From: Parvibaculum sp.
GTDB lineage: Bacteria > Pseudomonadota > Alphaproteobacteria > Parvibaculales > Parvibaculaceae
NCBI GenBank assembly: GCA_019635965.1
Contig: JAHBYK010000024.1
Coordinates: 1 to 34,892, forward strand
Direction of reading: 5' to 3'
DNA length: 34,892 bases
Each line of letters starts with the position of its first letter. The first letter of the stretch is position 1. Under the pieces are notes generated by a model. The model was not told the DNA's origin. It worked only from the letters and a program-made list of their open reading frames with translations, and ran no database searches. Of this stretch, positions 19,922-28,549 are shown one piece after another. The position numbers and the translations under genes were made by a program.

Positions 19922-20410
19922 ATGGAACGCCTGTTGCCGCTCGCGGCGGAAGCCGCGGAACTCTTGAAGAAACGGGGCGAGACCGTCGCGCTGTCGGAAA
20001 GCTCGATGGGCGGGCTCGTCTCGGCGGCCCTTGTCGCCCAGCCCGGCGCATCCGCCTTCTATCTCGGCTCCACCGTCATCTATACGCGGGGCGCGGCCAG
20101 GGCGCTTTATGCGCTTGAGGGCCCGCCCGCGCCGGATGTGAAGCCGCTCACCGAGCCCTATGTGGCCGCGATGGCGCAGGTGGTCCGGCAGAAGCTCGGC
20201 TCCACATGGGCGCTCGCCGAAATGGGGGCTTCGGGCCCAGCCGGCTCGCCCTATGGCCCGCCGCCCGGCACGGCGGTGATCGGCCTTGCGGGGCCCTTTC
20301 CCGCCTCGATCACGGTCAGCACCGGCTCGGCAGACCGCGCCGCCAACATGTACGCCTTCGGCGAGGCGGCGCTCCTTCTGTTGAAGGACGCGCTTACCAG
20401 AGGCGCTTGA
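19922..20410 (+). CDS. CinA C-terminal domain-like protein (divergent)
   Basis: 162 residues from the ATG at 19922, preceded by GGGAGAG. Length and overall pattern match stand-alone CinA C-terminal domain proteins (nicotinamide-nucleotide amidohydrolase, PncC). Two signature segments differ from what is usual: SESSMGG where ESCTGG is expected, and GASGPAGSPYGPPPGTA where GIAGPGGG..KP.G is expected. It may therefore be a paralogue with altered or no deamidase activity. Its 3' end overlaps the 3' end of the convergent PIN toxin gene by 17 bp. Confidence 0.78.
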   Translation: MERLLPLAAEAAELLKKRGETVALSESSMGGLVSAALVAQPGASAFYLGSTVIYTRGAARALYALEGPPAPDVKPLTEPYVAAMAQVVRQKLGSTWALAEMGASGPAGSPYGPPPGTAVIGLAGPFPASITVSTGSADRAANMYAFGEAALLLLKDALTRGA

Positions 20411-20780
20411 CGCCATAGGCGTCGAACTTCGTGTCGTTCGAGGCGATCGTCAGATCCTCGGCCAGCGCCTGCGCGATCAGCATCCGGTCGAACGGATCCT
20501 TGTGGTGTCCGTCCAGCGCACCGGCCATCTGGCCATGAAGGATGCTGATCGGCAGTTCGATGAAGCCCTGATCTTCGATTGCGGATGGCACATCGGCGAT
20601 GAAGCCGGCCACGACCGGTAGCTTGCCGGTTCTGTGCTTGATGGTCATTTCCCATGCCGAGGCGGCACTCAGGAAGACCGGGTTGGTCTCGTCCGCTATC
20701 GCCTTTCGCATTGTTGCCGGCAAGGCGCCGTCGTTCGTCATCCACCAGATGAAGGTGTGGGTATCGAGCAGAAGCTGCAC
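20394..20780 (-). CDS. PIN-domain toxin (VapC-like)
   Basis: 128-residue PIN-domain protein, a probable ribonuclease toxin. Acidic residues expected at the metal site are present: D6 (LLLDTHTFIWW), E44 (SAWEMTIK), D98 (KDPFDRML) and D116 (SNDTKF). The GTG start at 20780 directly abuts the antitoxin stop codon, so translation is coupled. The D-T-H-x-F/L-x-W N-terminus is typical of the PIN subgroup paired with Phd-type antitoxins. Confidence 0.88.
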   Translation of the reverse strand: MQLLLDTHTFIWWMTNDGALPATMRKAIADETNPVFLSAASAWEMTIKHRTGKLPVVAGFIADVPSAIEDQGFIELPISILHGQMAGALDGHHKDPFDRMLIAQALAEDLTIASNDTKFDAYGVKRLW

Positions 20781-21023
20781 TTACTTCATGCCCCAGAGTT
20801 CCAGTTCCTCGTCGGACAGGGGCTCGAAGAATTCGGGGCCTATGCTCATCTTTCCGGCCCACTTCCCCGGCTGGCGCTTCGGTTTCGGGGCGGCATCGGC
20901 GGCGACGAGTTTTGCAATCGGCTTGCTGCCGCGGGCGATCACGATTTCCTCTCCCGCTTCCACGCGGGCAAGGAGCTTCGACAGCTCGGTCTTGGCCTTG
21001 TGAATGGTGACGATCTCGCCCAT
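20781..21023 (-). CDS. Phd/YefM-type antitoxin
   Basis: 80 residues. The N-terminal part, IVTIHKAKTELSKLLARVEAGEEIVIARG, has the Phd/YefM fold pattern (written in two pieces: IVTIHKAKTELSKLL and ARVEAGEEIVIARG). The C-terminal part, with acidic PLSDEELELWG, is the likely toxin-neutralising segment. Antitoxins of this family repress their own operon by binding repeats in the promoter; a tandem repeat lies 20 bp upstream of the start. Confidence 0.88.
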   Translation of the reverse strand: MGEIVTIHKAKTELSKLLARVEAGEEIVIARGSKPIAKLVAADAAPKPKRQPGKWAGKMSIGPEFFEPLSDEELELWGMK

Positions 21024-21042
21024 GCGTGTTTTCCTGAATTAC

Positions 21043-21069
21043 CTAAGTTAGCTAAGCTAAGTTAGCTAA
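21043..21069. promoter_or_regulatory. Tandem operator-like repeat of the toxin-antitoxin operon
   Basis: CTAAGTTAGCTAA occurs twice (21043-21055 and 21057-21069) with one base between. Each copy contains the inverted TTAGC/GCTAA half-sites, so the block is both a direct and an inverted repeat. It starts 20 bp upstream of the antitoxin ATG, in a strikingly AT-rich island for this genome. Probable autoregulatory operator bound by the antitoxin or the toxin-antitoxin complex (inference). Confidence 0.6.
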
Positions 21070-21102
21070 TTAGTGCCCTGGGTCAAGCTCCCTTTCGTCA
21101 TA

Positions 21103-21131
21103 TTGACTTATCCGGCCCCCGCCCCTAGGTT
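21103..21131 (+). promoter_or_regulatory. Candidate sigma-70 promoter for ffh
   Basis: TTGACT (21103-21108) and TAGGTT (21126-21131) with exactly 17 bases between them. Transcription would begin near 21138, giving a leader of about 120 bases to the ffh GTG. It lies 34 bp from the toxin-antitoxin operator. Confidence 0.5.
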
Positions 21132-21259
21132 CCGCCCAAGTTTTTCGGGACATTGCGACGCCCCGACCCGCCCGAGGCATGGCGCCCGGGTCAACTTCCG
21201 CCGGCGATACTCGCTCGCGGAAGCGTTTTTGCTTTGTTTAACAAGGACTTGCGAACCCG

Positions 21260-22771
21260 GTGTTCGAGAATCTGTCAGGCCGCCTCGGCGATGTTCTTTC
21301 CAGGCTCAAGGGACGTGGCGCCCTTGGGGAGAAGGATGTCGACGAGGCCATGCGCGAGGTCCGCCGGGCGCTGCTCGAGGCCGACGTGGCACTGCCGGTC
21401 GTCAAGTCCTTCACCGACAAGGTGCGGGCCCGCGCCATCGGCCATGAAGTCCTCAAGTCGGTCACGCCCGGCCAGCAGGTCATCAAGATCGTCCATGACG
21501 AGCTGGTGGAAATGCTGGGCGGGGCGGAAGCCGATACATCCATTTCGCTGCGCGCGGCCTCTCCCGTCGTCATCATGATGGTCGGCCTTCAGGGCTCGGG
21601 TAAAACCACCTCGACGGCGAAGATCGCCCGGCGCCTCACCATGCGCGAGAAGCGCAAGGTGATGATGGCCTCGCTCGATACGCGCCGCCCCGCCGCGCAG
21701 GAGCAGCTTCGTATTCTCGGCGAGCAGGTGGATGTGGCGACGCTTCCGATCGTCGCCGGCCAGCAGCCGGTGCAGATCGCACGGCGCGCGGTCGAGGCGG
21801 CCCGTCTCGGCGGTTTCGACGTGCTGATGCTCGACACGGCCGGCCGCATCCATATCGATGAGGAGCTGATGGCCGAGGTCGCGCAGGTGCGCGACATTGC
21901 CGCCCCGCATGAGACGCTTCTCGTCGCCGACAGTCTGACGGGTCAGGACGCCGTCAATGTCGCCGAGCAGTTCAATCAGCGCATCGGCGTCACCGGCATC
22001 GTGCTGACGCGCGCCGATGGCGATGGGCGCGGCGGCGCGGCGCTTTCCATGCGCGCCGTCACCGGCGTCCCGATCAAGCTGCTCGGCACCGGCGAAAAGA
22101 TGGATGCGCTGGAAGATTTCCGCGCCGATCGCGTCGCAGGCCGCATCCTCGGCATGGGCGACATCGTCAGCCTGGTGGAAAAGGCCGCCGAGACCATCGA
22201 CGCCGAGAAGGCGGAAAAGATGGCGGCGAAGCTCCGCAAGGGGCAGTTCGATCTCGACGATCTCGCCGATCAGCTTCGCCAGATGAGCCGCATGGGCGGC
22301 ATGAAGGGTCTGCTCGGCATGATGCCCGGCATCGGCAAGGCGCAGATGCAGGCCGCACAGGCTCATATGGGTGACGGCACGATCAAGCGTCAGGTCGCGA
22401 TCATCTCGTCCATGACGAAGGATGAGCGCAAGGATCCGAAAGTGCTGAATGCCAGCCGCAAGAAGCGCATCGCCAAAGGTTCGGGTACGGAAGTTCAGGA
22501 AATCAACCGCCTGCTCAAGATGCACCGCCAGATGGCGGACATGATGAAGGCGATGGGCCGCCAGAAGGGCGGGCTCATGTCGAAGCTGTTTGGCGGCGGT
22601 ATGCCCGATATTCCGCCGGAAGTGGCGGCGGACCCGATGGCGATGGAAAAGCTTTTGCCGCAAGGGCTGCCGCGTCTCGGGCCCGGCGGGTTGCCGGGGC
22701 TTCCCGGTTCAGGTTTCGGCGGTATGCCGCCCGGTCTTCCGGGGCTTCCGTCCGGCAAGAAGAAAAAGTGA
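21260..22771 (+). CDS. ffh: Signal recognition particle protein Ffh
   Basis: GTPase of the SRP that binds signal sequences and SRP RNA. 503 residues from a GTG at 21260 (VFENLSGRLGDVLSRL, matching the usual Ffh start), with an AAGGA site upstream. NG domain: G1 GLQGSGKTTS at 109-118, DTAGR at 192-196. The methionine-rich M domain covers about 300-440, followed by a Gly/Pro/Leu-rich tail ending in KKKK. The SRP RNA gene itself is not in the window. Confidence 0.97.
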   Translation: MFENLSGRLGDVLSRLKGRGALGEKDVDEAMREVRRALLEADVALPVVKSFTDKVRARAIGHEVLKSVTPGQQVIKIVHDELVEMLGGAEADTSISLRAASPVVIMMVGLQGSGKTTSTAKIARRLTMREKRKVMMASLDTRRPAAQEQLRILGEQVDVATLPIVAGQQPVQIARRAVEAARLGGFDVLMLDTAGRIHIDEELMAEVAQVRDIAAPHETLLVADSLTGQDAVNVAEQFNQRIGVTGIVLTRADGDGRGGAALSMRAVTGVPIKLLGTGEKMDALEDFRADRVAGRILGMGDIVSLVEKAAETIDAEKAEKMAAKLRKGQFDLDDLADQLRQMSRMGGMKGLLGMMPGIGKAQMQAAQAHMGDGTIKRQVAIISSMTKDERKDPKVLNASRKKRIAKGSGTEVQEINRLLKMHRQMADMMKAMGRQKGGLMSKLFGGGMPDIPPEVAADPMAMEKLLPQGLPRLGPGGLPGLPGSGFGGMPPGLPGLPSGKKKK

Positions 22772-22803
22772 TCGAGACAATTCGTTTACGGATGAATGAA
22801 ATC

Positions 22804-22819
22804 CCGGCCTCGAGGCCGG
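22804..22819. repeat. Perfect 16-bp palindrome in the ffh-rpsP gap
   Basis: CCGGCCTCGAGGCCGG lies between ffh and rpsP, 23 bp before the rpsP start. There is no T-tract after it, so it is not an obvious terminator. It could be an RNA hairpin in the rpsP leader that influences processing or translation. Confidence 0.4.
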
Positions 22820-22842
22820 TTCGCAGTGAAAGGTAAGACAAG

Positions 22843-23238
22843 ATGGCTCTCAAGATCCGGCTCGCCCGTGGCGGCGCCAAGAAGCGTCCCTTCTACCGTG
22901 TGGTCGTCGCCGATACGCGCGCGCCCCGCGATGGCCGCTTCATCGAAAAGATCGGCACGTTCAATCCGCTGCTGGCGAAGGACGATGCCGCGCGCGTTTC
23001 GCTCGACATCGAGCGTGCGAAGCATTGGCTCGGCGTCGGCGCGCTGCCGACCGACCGCGTCGCCCGTTTCCTGACGGATGCCGGCGTCTATAGCCGCGCC
23101 GCGCGCAACAACCCGGAAAAGGCCAAGCCGAAGGCGAAGGCGCAGGAGCGTCTCGAAGCGGCCCGTATCGCCGCGGAAGAAGCCGCCGAAGCCGCGAAGG
23201 CTGCCGCGGAAGCTCCGGCCGAAGAGGCGCAGGCGTAA
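22843..23238 (+). CDS. rpsP: 30S ribosomal protein S16
   Basis: 131 residues starting [19 protein letters not shown], the S16 signature. The core (about 1-85) is followed by an Ala/Glu/Lys-rich tail of about 45 residues, as is common in alphaproteobacterial S16. An AAAGG ribosome-binding site lies upstream. First of the classical rpsP-rimM-trmD-rplS group. Confidence 0.97.
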   Translation: MALKIRLARGGAKKRPFYRVVVADTRAPRDGRFIEKIGTFNPLLAKDDAARVSLDIERAKHWLGVGALPTDRVARFLTDAGVYSRAARNNPEKAKPKAKAQERLEAARIAAEEAAEAAKAAAEAPAEEAQA

Positions 23239-23259
23239 TCACGCTTGCGCATCGCGGCC

Positions 23260-23826
23260 ATGGGCGACGGCAAGCGCGCAACGGGTGTTCCGCCGGTATG
23301 TCTGGGCGTCGTCGTCGGCGCGCATGGCGTGCGCGGGCTGGTGCGGGTCAAGTCCTTCACCGCGGAGCCTGAAAGCGTCGCTGCCTATGGTCCGGTCGAG
23401 ACGAAGGACGGGGCCCGGCGTTTCGCCATCGAGGCGAAGGGCATGGTCAAGGATCTCGTGCTTTGCCGGCTCGAAGGTGTTTCCGGCCGCGATGCGGCAG
23501 AGGCGCTCCGGGGCACCGAGCTTTATGTGCCGCGCGAGCGCCTGCCGGAAACGGATGGCGAGGAGGAAGGCTGGTATCACGCCGACCTCGCGGGATGTCA
23601 GGCGGTCGGCCGGGATGGCACGGTCTATGGCCGTGTCGTCGGGGTGCAGAATTTCGGGGCGGGCGACCTTCTCGATATTGCACCGGAGGCGGGCGGCGAA
23701 ACGGTGCTGATGGGCTTCACGGACGAGAATGTCCTCGAAGTCGATATTGCCGGCAGGCGGATCGTGATCGACCCGCCGATCGGCACCTTCGATGAGGGCA
23801 ACGGCGCGGGAGAGGACGATGCGTGA
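23260..23826 (+). CDS. rimM: 16S rRNA processing protein RimM
   Basis: Ribosome maturation factor for the 30S head, acting with S19. 188 residues from the ATG at 23260; a TTG at 23245 is an alternative. The RimM N-domain pattern [18 protein letters not shown] opens the protein, and the PRC-barrel part contains the [10 protein letters not shown] and [10 protein letters not shown] motifs. The last eight bases overlap the trmD start. Confidence 0.95.
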   Translation: MGDGKRATGVPPVCLGVVVGAHGVRGLVRVKSFTAEPESVAAYGPVETKDGARRFAIEAKGMVKDLVLCRLEGVSGRDAAEALRGTELYVPRERLPETDGEEEGWYHADLAGCQAVGRDGTVYGRVVGVQNFGAGDLLDIAPEAGGETVLMGFTDENVLEVDIAGRRIVIDPPIGTFDEGNGAGEDDA

Positions 23827-24526
23827 GAGCTGGTCGGCGACGGTCCTCACGCTCTTCCCGGAGATGTTTCCGGGGCCGCTCGGTGTGTCGCTGGCGGGCC
23901 GGGCGCTCGAGGCGGGCATCTGGCGGCTCGAGGCGGTCGACATCCGCGGCTTTGCGACCGACCGGCACCGCTCGGTGGACGATACGCCGGCAGGCGGCGG
24001 GCCCGGCATGGTGATGCGGGCCGATGTCGTGGCGGCGGCGGTCGATGCGGTTCACCCGGCGGGCGATCCGCGGCCGCTCATCTATCTCAGCCCCCGCGGG
24101 CGCCCCCTTACCCAGAAAAGGGTCCGGGAGCTGGCGGCGGGGCCGGGTGTGGCGCTTCTCTGCGGCCGTTTCGAGGGGCTCGACCAGCGGGTCATCGAGG
24201 CCCGCCACATGGAGGAGGTGAGCCTCGGGGATTTCGTCCTGTCGGGCGGGGAGCCGGCGGCTCTGGCACTTCTCGATGCCGTCGTCCGGCTGCTGCCCGG
24301 CGTGATGGGCAAGGATGCCTCGGGCGAGGAGGAGAGTTTCGAAAGCGGGCTTCTCGAATACCCGCATTACACGCGCCCCCAGGAGTTTGAAGGGCGCGGA
24401 ATTCCGCCGGTTCTGACCTCCGGCGACCATCAGAAGGTCAGGGCCTGGCGCCGCGCCATGGCCGAGGAGACGACAAGGGAAAGGCGGCCCGATCTCTGGG
24501 AAAAATTTCTCAGGGAAAGGTCCTGA
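23819..24526 (+). CDS. trmD: tRNA (guanine-N1-)-methyltransferase TrmD
   Basis: Makes m1G37 in tRNA, preventing frameshifts. 235 residues from the ATG at 23819, which overlaps the rimM end and has GGGAGAGGA upstream. Trefoil-knot (SPOUT) signatures are [13 protein letters not shown] and [19 protein letters not shown], and GGGPGMVM occurs near residue 60. Followed by a 101-bp leader and rplS. Confidence 0.96.
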   Translation: MRESWSATVLTLFPEMFPGPLGVSLAGRALEAGIWRLEAVDIRGFATDRHRSVDDTPAGGGPGMVMRADVVAAAVDAVHPAGDPRPLIYLSPRGRPLTQKRVRELAAGPGVALLCGRFEGLDQRVIEARHMEEVSLGDFVLSGGEPAALALLDAVVRLLPGVMGKDASGEEESFESGLLEYPHYTRPQEFEGRGIPPVLTSGDHQKVRAWRRAMAEETTRERRPDLWEKFLRERS

Positions 24527-24558
24527 AGACAGTCGCCAATGAGCATTATTTGTGTTAG

Positions 24559-24572
24559 GGAAGCGCGCTTCC
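24559..24572. repeat. Perfect 14-bp palindrome in the rplS leader
   Basis: GGAAGCGCGCTTCC lies 55 bp before the rplS start, within the 101-bp trmD-rplS gap. It may form a leader hairpin that helps set the L19 level apart from the low-abundance TrmD and RimM; that role is inference. Confidence 0.35.
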
Positions 24573-24627
24573 GGGCCGGGATGACCCCAAAAATGCCCGA
24601 ACGCCTTCATATCCGAGGTTGAGACCC

Positions 24628-25017
24628 ATGAATATCATCGAGCAGCTCGATCAGGAGCAGATGGCCACGCTGACCAACGGCAAGACCATCCCCGATTTCG
24701 CCCCCGGCGACACGCTGCAGGTCAATGTGAAGGTGGTCGAAGGCACGCGCGAGCGCGTCCAGGCCTATGAAGGCGTCTGCATCGCCCGCGCCGGCGGCGG
24801 CATCAACGAGAACTTCACGGTTCGCAAGATTTCCTATGGCGAAGGCGTCGAGCGCGTGTTCCCGCTTTACGGCCCGCTCCTCGACTCGATCAAGGTGCTG
24901 CGCCGTGGCCGTGTGCGCCGCGCGAAGCTCTATTACCTGCGCGGTCTGCGCGGTAAGGCCGCCCGAATTACCGAGAAACAGGACAAGAACCGCTCGAAAG
25001 AGAACGGCGCCGCCTGA
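24628..25017 (+). CDS. rplS: 50S ribosomal protein L19
   Basis: 129 residues from the ATG at 24628 (a TTG at 24619 is in frame but unlikely). The opening [10 protein letters not shown], the central [16 protein letters not shown] and the C-terminal [18 protein letters not shown] are diagnostic for L19, which sits at the 30S-50S interface. An intrinsic terminator follows 30 bp downstream, closing the operon. Confidence 0.97.
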   Translation: MNIIEQLDQEQMATLTNGKTIPDFAPGDTLQVNVKVVEGTRERVQAYEGVCIARAGGGINENFTVRKISYGEGVERVFPLYGPLLDSIKVLRRGRVRRAKLYYLRGLRGKAARITEKQDKNRSKENGAA

Positions 25018-25046
25018 TTTCGTCCGCCTACGCGGAGACTGTCTCG

Positions 25047-25090
25047 AAAAGCGGGCAGGGCGCTCAGATGGCGCCCCGGCCCGCTTTTTT
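25047..25090 (+). terminator. Rho-independent terminator after rplS
   Basis: An outer stem GCGGGC/GCCCGC (25051-25056 with 25079-25084) and an inner stem GGGCGC/GCGCCC (25058-25063 with 25071-25076) enclose a 7-base loop, followed by six T. Four A bases before the stem extend the pairing with the T tract. It separates the ribosomal operon from leuC. Confidence 0.88.
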
Positions 25091-25144
25091 CGTATGAGCG
25101 GCCCGGAACCGAACAAAAGATTTTGAAAAGACGAGGAAAGCAAA

Positions 25145-26563
25145 ATGTCGCCCCGCACTATGCCGAGAACCATGTACGACAAGATCTGGGACGCGCATCT
25201 GGTCGACATGGCCGAGGACGGAACGGGCCTGCTCTATATCGACCGTCATCTCGTGCATGAAGTGACGAGCCCGCAGGCCTTTGAAGGCCTGCGCATGGCG
25301 AAGCGTCAGGTTCACGCTCCGCAGAAGACGCTCGCCGTCGCAGATCACAATGTGCCGACGACCGACCGCGCACACGGCATCGCGGATGAGGAAAGCCGCA
25401 TCCAGGTCGAGACGCTCGAACAGAATGCGCGCGACTTCGGCGTCGAATATCTCGAAATGTCCGACATCCGTCAGGGCATCGTCCATATCGTCGGACCGGA
25501 ACAGGGCTTCACGCTGCCCGGCACCACCATCGTCTGCGGCGACAGCCACACCTCCACGCATGGCGCCTTCGGCGCGCTCGCGCATGGCATCGGCACGTCC
25601 GAGGTCGAGCATGTGCTCGCCACGCAGACGCTGATCCAGGCGAAGGCGAAGAACATGCGCATCAATGTGGTGGGCAAGGCGCCGGAAGGATTCACCGCGA
25701 AGGACATCGTGCTCGCGATCATCGGCGAGATCGGCACGGCCGGCGGCACCGGCTATGTCATCGAATATGCGGGCGAGGCGATCCGCGACCTTTCCATGGA
25801 AGGCCGCATGACCGTCTGCAACATGACGATCGAAGCGGGTGCGCGCGCCGGCCTCATCGCGCCGGACGAAAAGACCTTCGCCTATCTCGAAGGCCGTCCC
25901 CGCGCGCCCAAGGGCAAGGCCTGGGAAATGGCCGTCGAATACTGGAAGACGCTGCCGTCGGACGAAGGCGCGAAATTCGACAAGGAAGTGACCGTCGACA
26001 TCGCCAATCTGCCGCCGCTCGTCACCTGGGGCACGAGCCCGGAAAACGTCATCAAGATCACGGACCGTGTGCCCGATCCGAAGGATGTGCACGACGAGGC
26101 CCATGCGAAGGCGATGCAGCGCGCGCTCGACTATATGGGCCTCGCGCCCGGCACGCCGATCACCGAAGTGAAGATCGACCGCGTTTTCATCGGCTCCTGC
26201 ACGAACGGCCGCATCGAGGATCTGCGCGCCGCCGCCGCCATTGCCAAAGGGCGGAAGGTCGCCTCCACCGTCAATGCGATGGTGGTGCCCGGCTCCGGTC
26301 TCGTGAAGGCGCAGGCGGAGAAGGAAGGTCTCGACAAGATCTTCCTCGAAGCGGGTTTCGAATGGCGCGAGCCCGGCTGCTCCATGTGCCTTGCCATGAA
26401 TGCTGACAAGCTGGCGCCCGGCGAGCGTTGCGCGTCCACGTCGAACCGCAATTTCGAAGGCCGTCAGGGCCGCGGCGGCCGCACGCATCTCGTCTCGCCC
26501 GCCATGGCGGCGGCGGCGGCGATTGCGGGCCATTTCGTCGATGTGCGCGAATTCACGAACTGA
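25145..26563 (+). CDS. leuC: 3-isopropylmalate dehydratase large subunit LeuC
   Basis: With LeuD isomerises 2- to 3-isopropylmalate in leucine synthesis. 472 residues, the usual length. Iron-sulfur ligands are C352 ([11 protein letters not shown]), C412 and C415 (CSMCLAMN), and [19 protein letters not shown] is present. The start has a GAGGAAAG site. A second in-frame ATG lies at 25160 and a third at 25172, which is closer to the usual LeuC N-terminus (MYDKIWDAH), so the true start could be slightly later. No leucine-rich leader peptide is visible in the short gap before it. Confidence 0.97.
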   Translation: MSPRTMPRTMYDKIWDAHLVDMAEDGTGLLYIDRHLVHEVTSPQAFEGLRMAKRQVHAPQKTLAVADHNVPTTDRAHGIADEESRIQVETLEQNARDFGVEYLEMSDIRQGIVHIVGPEQGFTLPGTTIVCGDSHTSTHGAFGALAHGIGTSEVEHVLATQTLIQAKAKNMRINVVGKAPEGFTAKDIVLAIIGEIGTAGGTGYVIEYAGEAIRDLSMEGRMTVCNMTIEAGARAGLIAPDEKTFAYLEGRPRAPKGKAWEMAVEYWKTLPSDEGAKFDKEVTVDIANLPPLVTWGTSPENVIKITDRVPDPKDVHDEAHAKAMQRALDYMGLAPGTPITEVKIDRVFIGSCTNGRIEDLRAAAAIAKGRKVASTVNAMVVPGSGLVKAQAEKEGLDKIFLEAGFEWREPGCSMCLAMNADKLAPGERCASTSNRNFEGRQGRGGRTHLVSPAMAAAAAIAGHFVDVREFTN

Positions 26564-26573
26564 GGGCTCGAAA

Positions 26574-27179
26574 ATGGACAAGTTCAACAAGCTGACGGGC
26601 GTTGCGGCGCCGCTGCCGATCATCAATGTCGATACCGACATGATCATCCCGAAGCAGTTCCTGAAGACGATCAAGCGCACGGGGCTCGGCAAGAATCTCT
26701 TCGACGAGATGCGCTATGACGACAAGGGCAATGAGATCCCGGATTTCGTGCTGAACAAGCCGGCCTACCGCAATGCGCAGATTCTCGTGACCGGCGAAAA
26801 TTTCGGCTGCGGCTCGTCGCGCGAACATGCGCCCTGGGCGCTGCTCGATTTCGGCATCCGCTGCGTCATTGCGCCGTCCTTCGCCGACATCTTCTACAAC
26901 AACTGCTTTCAGAACGGCATCCTGCCCATCGTGCTGCCGCAGGCCGATGTCGACAAGCTGATGGACGATGCCGAGCGCGGGTCGAACGCGATCATCACCG
27001 TCGATCTCGAAGCGCAGGAAATCCGGGGCCCGGATGGCGGCGTCATCCATTTCGACATCGATCCCTTCCGCAAGCATTGTCTGCTGAACGGCCTTGATGG
27101 CGTCGGCCTCACGCTCCAGAAGCAGGACAAGATTGCGAATTTCGAGAAGAAACTCGAAGCCGCCGCCCCCTGGCTTTGA
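26574..27179 (+). CDS. leuD: 3-isopropylmalate dehydratase small subunit LeuD
   Basis: 201 residues from the ATG at 26574, ten bases after leuC, with the GAGG site overlapping the leuC stop. Aconitase swivel-type fold with the [14 protein letters not shown] and [15 protein letters not shown] motifs. Forms the heterodimer with LeuC. Confidence 0.97.
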   Translation: MDKFNKLTGVAAPLPIINVDTDMIIPKQFLKTIKRTGLGKNLFDEMRYDDKGNEIPDFVLNKPAYRNAQILVTGENFGCGSSREHAPWALLDFGIRCVIAPSFADIFYNNCFQNGILPIVLPQADVDKLMDDAERGSNAIITVDLEAQEIRGPDGGVIHFDIDPFRKHCLLNGLDGVGLTLQKQDKIANFEKKLEAAAPWL

Positions 27180-27187
27180 TTGGCGGC

Positions 27188-27303
27188 ACCTCTCCCCCTT
27201 GGGGGAGAGGTCGGCTTGCGCAGCAAGCCGGGTGAGGGGCTTCTTCGAAAGACTCTTTCCTGTGGCTCCCCCTCACCCAACCCTCTCCCCGGAGGGGAGA
27301 GGG
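27188..27303. repeat. Composite GC-rich palindromic repeat, copy 1 (leuD-leuB gap)
   Basis: Four stems can be drawn. An 11-bp perfect hairpin ACCTCTCCCCC/GGGGGAGAGGT (27188-27211), an 8-bp hairpin CGGCTTGC/GCAAGCCG (27212-27230), a 10-bp stem GGGTGAGGGG/CCCCTCACCC (27230-27239 with 27269-27278), and a 10-bp hairpin CCCTCTCCCC/GGGGAGAGGG (27281-27303). Motifs CCCTCACCC and CCTCTCCCC recur in the two gaps downstream. This is the style of dispersed intergenic palindromes in alphaproteobacteria. Confidence 0.8.
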
Positions 27304-27331
27304 CTCAAGAATTCGAACCGGAAGAAACGAC

Positions 27332-28438
27332 ATGACAAGAAACATCCTCATCGTCGCCGGCGACGGCATCGGCCCGGAAGTCATGGGCGAAGTCGAGCGC
27401 GTGATCCATTGGTACAATGAAAAGCGCGGCTTCGACGCGAAGGTCGAGCATGAGCTTGTCGGCGGCTGCTGCTATGACGTGCATGGCGTCGCCGTCACCG
27501 ACGAGACGGTCGAGAAGGCAAAGAAGGCGGATGCCGTCATGCTCGGCGCGGTCGGCGGGCCGAAATGGGATAATGTGCCTTACGAGGGCCGCCCGGAAGC
27601 GGGCCTGCTGCGTCTGCGCAAGGATCTCGAACTCTTCGCCAATCTGCGCCCCGCGCTCTGCTTTGCCGCGCTCGCCGATGCGTCGTCGCTGAAGCGCGAG
27701 ATCGTCGAGGGTCTCGACATCATGATCGTGCGTGAACTCACGGGCGGCGTCTATTTCGGCGAGCCGAAGGAGATCACCGATCTCGGCAATGGTGAGCGGC
27801 GCGGCGTCGATACGCAGGTCTATACGACGAGCGAAATCCGCCGCATCGCGGAAGTCGCCTTCGATCTTGCGAAGAAGCGCGGCAACCGCGTCATGTCGGT
27901 CGAGAAGCGCAATGTGATGAAGTCGGGCGTGCTCTGGTACGAGGAAGTTTCGAAGCTTCACAAGGAGAAATTCGCCGATGTGAAGCTCGAGCACATGCTG
28001 GCGGACAACTGCGCCATGCAGCTCGTGCGCAACCCGAAGCAGTTCGATGTCATCGTCACCGACAATCTTTTCGGCGACGTGCTTTCCGACATCGCGGCGA
28101 TGCTGACCGGCTCGCTGGGCATGCTGCCGTCGGCCTCACTGGGCGCGAAGGATGCGTCCGGCAAGGCCTGCGCCATGTATGAGCCGGTGCATGGCTCCGC
28201 GCCCGACATCGCGGGCACCGGTGCCGCAAACCCGATCGCCTCGATCCTCAGCTTTGCGATGGCGCTCCGCTATACGTTCGATCTCGGCGCCGATGCGGAC
28301 CTGCTTGAAAAAGCCGTCGACCATGTGCTCGCCAGCGGTCTGCGCACCGGCGACATCATGCAGCCCGGCATGAAAAAAGTCGGCACGAAGGAGATGGGCA
28401 GCGCGATCCTCGCCGCCCTCGACAAGCTGAACGGATAG
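27332..28438 (+). CDS. leuB: 3-isopropylmalate dehydrogenase LeuB
   Basis: NAD-dependent oxidative decarboxylation of 3-isopropylmalate in leucine synthesis. 368 residues. GDGIGPEVM at the start, [15 protein letters not shown] around 131-145, [20 protein letters not shown] for metal and substrate binding, and [18 protein letters not shown] for the cofactor loop. It lies 152 bp after leuD with a repeat element between, and 111 bp before asd with another. Confidence 0.97.
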   Translation: MTRNILIVAGDGIGPEVMGEVERVIHWYNEKRGFDAKVEHELVGGCCYDVHGVAVTDETVEKAKKADAVMLGAVGGPKWDNVPYEGRPEAGLLRLRKDLELFANLRPALCFAALADASSLKREIVEGLDIMIVRELTGGVYFGEPKEITDLGNGERRGVDTQVYTTSEIRRIAEVAFDLAKKRGNRVMSVEKRNVMKSGVLWYEEVSKLHKEKFADVKLEHMLADNCAMQLVRNPKQFDVIVTDNLFGDVLSDIAAMLTGSLGMLPSASLGAKDASGKACAMYEPVHGSAPDIAGTGAANPIASILSFAMALRYTFDLGADADLLEKAVDHVLASGLRTGDIMQPGMKKVGTKEMGSAILAALDKLNG

Positions 28439-28443
28439 GAGAG

Positions 28444-28535
28444 CCCCTCTCCCTATCCTCGCTTACCCCTGGATCACCTTCTCCCCTGTGGGGAGAGGGA
28501 AGGGGCCCACCGAAGGTGGGAAGGGTGAGGGGGCA
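28444..28535. repeat. GC-rich palindromic repeat, copy 2 (leuB-asd gap)
   Basis: Contains CTCCCC/GGGGAG (28481-28486 with 28490-28495) and CCCACC/GGTGGG (28506-28511 with 28515-28520), flanked by a CCCCTCTCCCT segment and an AGGGTGAGGGGG segment that can pair imperfectly. Same sequence vocabulary as the copies in the flanking gaps, but more degenerate. Confidence 0.7.
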
Positions 28536-28549
28536 CAGGAGACGAAATC

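Noticed and set aside
27188..27303. CRISPR array or attachment site between leuD and leuB
   Set aside because: The repeats are palindromes of differing sequence with no regular spacers, and there are no integrase or cas genes nearby.
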